This document shows positions 18,599 to 20,350 of a DNA stretch of 20,350 nucleotides, piece by piece (positions within the stretch are counted from its first letter, which is position 1; the number at the start of each line of letters is the position of its first letter). The DNA is from Phoronis australis. Lineage: Eukaryota; Phoronida; Phoronidae. The position numbers and the translations under genes are program-made. The stretch is from contig NMRA01001249.1 of NCBI GenBank assembly GCA_002633005.1, positions 9,698-30,047 of the forward strand, given 5' to 3'. The notes beneath the pieces were generated by a model that saw only the letters and a program-made list of their open reading frames with translations, was not told where the DNA came from and ran no database searches.

Positions 18599-18818
18599 CT
18601 TATGGTCCTTGCTGGGTGGACCTTTCCCACAGTTGCCGTGTAATTCGCAAAAAGCGTAGGTTAAGCTTGCTCGTTTAGCAAACTTTGAATGGAGTGTTCA
18701 AAATTTTCAGCAAACTTTTGAGGGTTGTCAATGGTTACAGAGTATTATTTTGTTTCAGAGAACTGGGTTGGAAAGTCGATCGGTCAATACGCCAAACCCG
18801 GATTTGGTATCATTTTAA
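18599..18818 (+). repeat. Inverted repeat, right arm
   Basis: Partner of 18188-18410, separated from it by a 188-bp spacer. It starts at CTTATGGTCCTTGCTGGGTG and ends at GGTATCATTTTAA. Differences are scattered substitutions and small indels, so the duplication is not recent. Confidence 0.85.
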
Positions 18819-19015
18819 AAATGCAAGAACGTACTTAATTTTCCGTATTCGTACGACATGCAGGCAATTTCGTATGCGCATGAAATTAATAGTACGCCTA
18901 CGTTGTTTTCGGTACTGATTCATGCACTACACCACTCAGCTCATCTAATAACCGAAGTATCGTTTATGTTTGCATGGAAGAGTATAAAAATTAAACCGGA
19001 GTTCGAAAATTTAGA

Positions 19016-19058
19016 TATTTTCGGAGTAGTGAGCCTTCGGAGTAGTGAACGTTCAGAA
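19016..19058 (-). repeat. Tandem CACTACTCCGAAGGCT-like repeats (minus orientation)
   Basis: Plus strand reads TTTTCGGAGTAGTGAGCC, TTCGGAGTAGTGAACG and TTCAGAATAGTG. The reverse complement, CACTACTCCGAA, matches the units at 17676-17752. It lies outside the large inverted arms, mirroring the 17.7 kb block. Confidence 0.8.
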
Positions 19059-19096
19059 TAGTGTGCTGAGCCCATTTCCAGCGATGTAAGTAACAC

Positions 19097-19172
19097 GCAA
19101 AAATACAACCAGATAAAAATTCCGTCAAGTCATTGCAAAAATACAACCAGATAAAAATTCCGTCAAGTCATT
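19097..19172. repeat. Perfect 2 x 38-bp tandem duplication
   Basis: The unit beginning GCAAAAATACAACCAG and ending TCAAGTCATT occurs at 19097-19134 and 19135-19172 without visible difference, so it is a recent duplication or an assembly artefact. Confidence 0.95.
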
Positions 19173-19254
19173 CTCAGACTAAAAAATTCTGTCTGAGTAT
19201 GTATGCACGCCTGATTTGGAAGTTTGGCAGGTCGACCTTTGCAAAATATCAAAG

Positions 19255-19312
19255 GTCCACAGTTCCAGAAATTCGAACCACCCCCTGCCCAATGCTGGCT
19301 ACGGGCCTGTCA
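19255..19312 (-). mobile_element. Possible transposon terminus (CAGGCCCGTAGCCAG)
   Basis: The minus strand reads CAGGCCCGTAGCCAGC, then GCAGGGGGTGGTTCG. A CCCGTAGCCAG end followed by a G-rich tract and GGTGGTTCGAA is, from memory, a common terminus of invertebrate DNA-transposon repeats. The other terminus is not identified. Confidence 0.25.
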
Positions 19313-19879
19313 TCACCACAGCAAACTGAATGTTCTCACGTTATTTGTCATACAGAATTTGCCACTTTTTACCCCTCCCCCCAGATCCCTCTGTCTTGAC
19401 CCGCTATCATGATATAAGCCGCCTTCCCCCCTCCACGTAATCTGACAGCCAACGGCCTCTCGGCCGCCGGTCCCTGTTTTTGACAATATACCCCAAAACG
19501 TAACATTGAAATTATTTATTGTGATATTCATGTGCCCAAATATAATACGTTTTAGGTAAAATAGTGAAAATTTACATACGTCAGAGGAGCTATAGTGGGA
19601 TAGGGCGGGGATAACAAATTGTTTTAATAAGGGTGATCTTTTAAGTGAAAACACTCCGACTTTATAGTTACTCTGTAGCCATTCTTCGACGAACCAACAA
19701 TCTTTGGAGAGCGAAACTTGAGAGATTGCTGCAAAGTAAGCCGAGGTAAAACAATCATCTGGCATATTTAATGCAATAATGGAAAAAGGAAATTCTGTCG
19801 CAACACTGTATGTTAAATTCGTTATTAGCTGCAGTAATATTAAAAACTGGACGATCGCCGCATAAATAAAAAAGTTCAT
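19313..19879 (-). CDS. Hypothetical 188-residue ORF with hydrophobic N-terminus
   Basis: The longest ATG-initiated frame in the window (ATG at 19877-19879). Residues 1-24 (MNFFIYAAIVQFLILLQLIT and a few more) resemble a signal peptide or membrane anchor. They are followed by a plausible lumenal stretch with DDCFTSAYFAAISQVSLSKD and CWFVEEWLQSNYKVGVF. The last ~60 residues are Gly/Arg-rich and read through C/G-rich repeat sequence (about 19310-19490), so the natural exon, if real, probably ends earlier; a weak GT is near 19614. I do not recognise the family. It could be the first exon of a secreted or membrane protein, or chance. Confidence 0.3.
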   Translation of the reverse strand: MNFFIYAAIVQFLILLQLITNLTYSVATEFPFSIIALNMPDDCFTSAYFAAISQVSLSKDCWFVEEWLQSNYKVGVFSLKRSPLLKQFVIPALSHYSSSDVCKFSLFYLKRIIFGHMNITINNFNVTFWGILSKTGTGGREAVGCQITWRGEGGLYHDSGSRQRDLGGGVKSGKFCMTNNVRTFSLLW

Positions 19880-20192
19880 GTTCAATCAACGGTACGTCTA
19901 TTCATTAGATATCACCAGAATCAATTTACAGATGACATCAAGTGCCAACATACAGCTCAGGTAACATCCATAAAGTGAAGTGAGAGATACAGGGAATATA
20001 GTCATTAGCATTATAGTTGCAAGGTCACTGAGCTCTGCATATGTTATTCAGGGAATCAGTAGCATGCTGGTTGCCAACGACTCTTTAATGTACAGTAATT
20101 CCATATTAGGTTCTCTGTAGATAATACTAAATGAATTGGCTTCGTGATTGTTGCTAACACAATGCCTATATTGCTTTTCTCTGAGGTGTGAT
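19880..20192. other. Non-coding stretch, nothing recognised
   Basis: AT-rich sequence between the hypothetical ORF and MITE copy C. No promoter element or gene is recognised. Confidence 0.4.
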
Positions 20193-20350
20193 CATGCGCG
20201 CACCCAGCCTTCGATATGGGGCCGGGGCTCGAATTCCTGACGTTGTGGACCATTCGCTAACAAAAGAGCGGGAACCTCAGTGAATTGCGACTTTGTGCTT
20301 ATTTAATGGTCATTTTCTCGGACTTTTTGTCTCTCGGGGGCCGACCTTTT
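20193..20350 (+). mobile_element. MITE with CATGCGCGCACCCAG termini, copy C (cut by window end)
   Basis: Starts CATGCGCGCACCCAGCC and follows copy A closely: GGGGCTCGAATTCCTGA, GTTGTGGAC, GCTAACAAAAGAGCGG, TTTTCTCGGACTTTTTGTC. The right terminus lies beyond the window. Confidence 0.75.

Overview
This window is eukaryotic nuclear DNA, most likely from an invertebrate animal. One recognisable gene is spread over about 8 kb in eleven short exons with GT-AG introns, and the rest is AT-rich, repeat-loaded non-coding DNA. The intron-rich ALDH1/ALDH2-type gene and the many short non-autonomous transposon-like repeats would fit a marine invertebrate such as a cephalochordate, hemichordate or echinoderm. 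The sequence does not fix the clade, and there is no sign of a prokaryotic operon, phage or CRISPR.

Layout. 1-5.6 kb: no recognisable gene. It holds a ~0.8 kb transposon-like element with a 5-bp target duplication (1878-2676), a degenerate tRNA-like SINE head (2993-3071), a cluster of GTGTCG repeats with a terminal palindrome (3141-3966) and a truncated foldback MITE (4013-4158). 5.66-13.8 kb, minus strand: an aldehyde dehydrogenase of the ALDH1/ALDH2 class. The eleven exons give about 410 codons in consistent splice phase, including the catalytic Glu and Cys and the true C-terminus. The first exon (about 20 residues) is not found. The exon(s) for about 63 residues of the NAD-binding fold (the KPAEQTP to FTGSTE region of the family) are also absent from the intron where they should lie, so the gene is either broken or misassembled. 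Its introns carry a 36-bp minisatellite, two copies of a ~240-bp MITE with CATGCGCGCACCCAG termini, and a 20-bp degenerate tandem array into which one of those MITEs appears to have inserted.

13.8-16.2 kb: a head-to-tail duplication of a ~1.1 kb sequence, directly against the 5'-most ALDH exon found; one copy carries a 164-bp extra segment. 16.2-19.2 kb: simple repeats, a complete 293-bp foldback MITE flanked by TA, and a rearranged inverted-repeat locus with a possible fragment resembling a cytochrome P450 C-terminus. 19.2-20.35 kb: a 188-residue minus-strand ORF with a hydrophobic start, and a third copy of the ~240-bp MITE cut by the window end.

Function. Only the aldehyde dehydrogenase has an inferable role: NAD(P)-dependent oxidation of an aldehyde (possibly retinal or a small aliphatic aldehyde) to the acid. 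I found no new defence, biosynthetic or mobile system with coding capacity. The unusual content is in repeat architecture and in the apparently incomplete ALDH gene.
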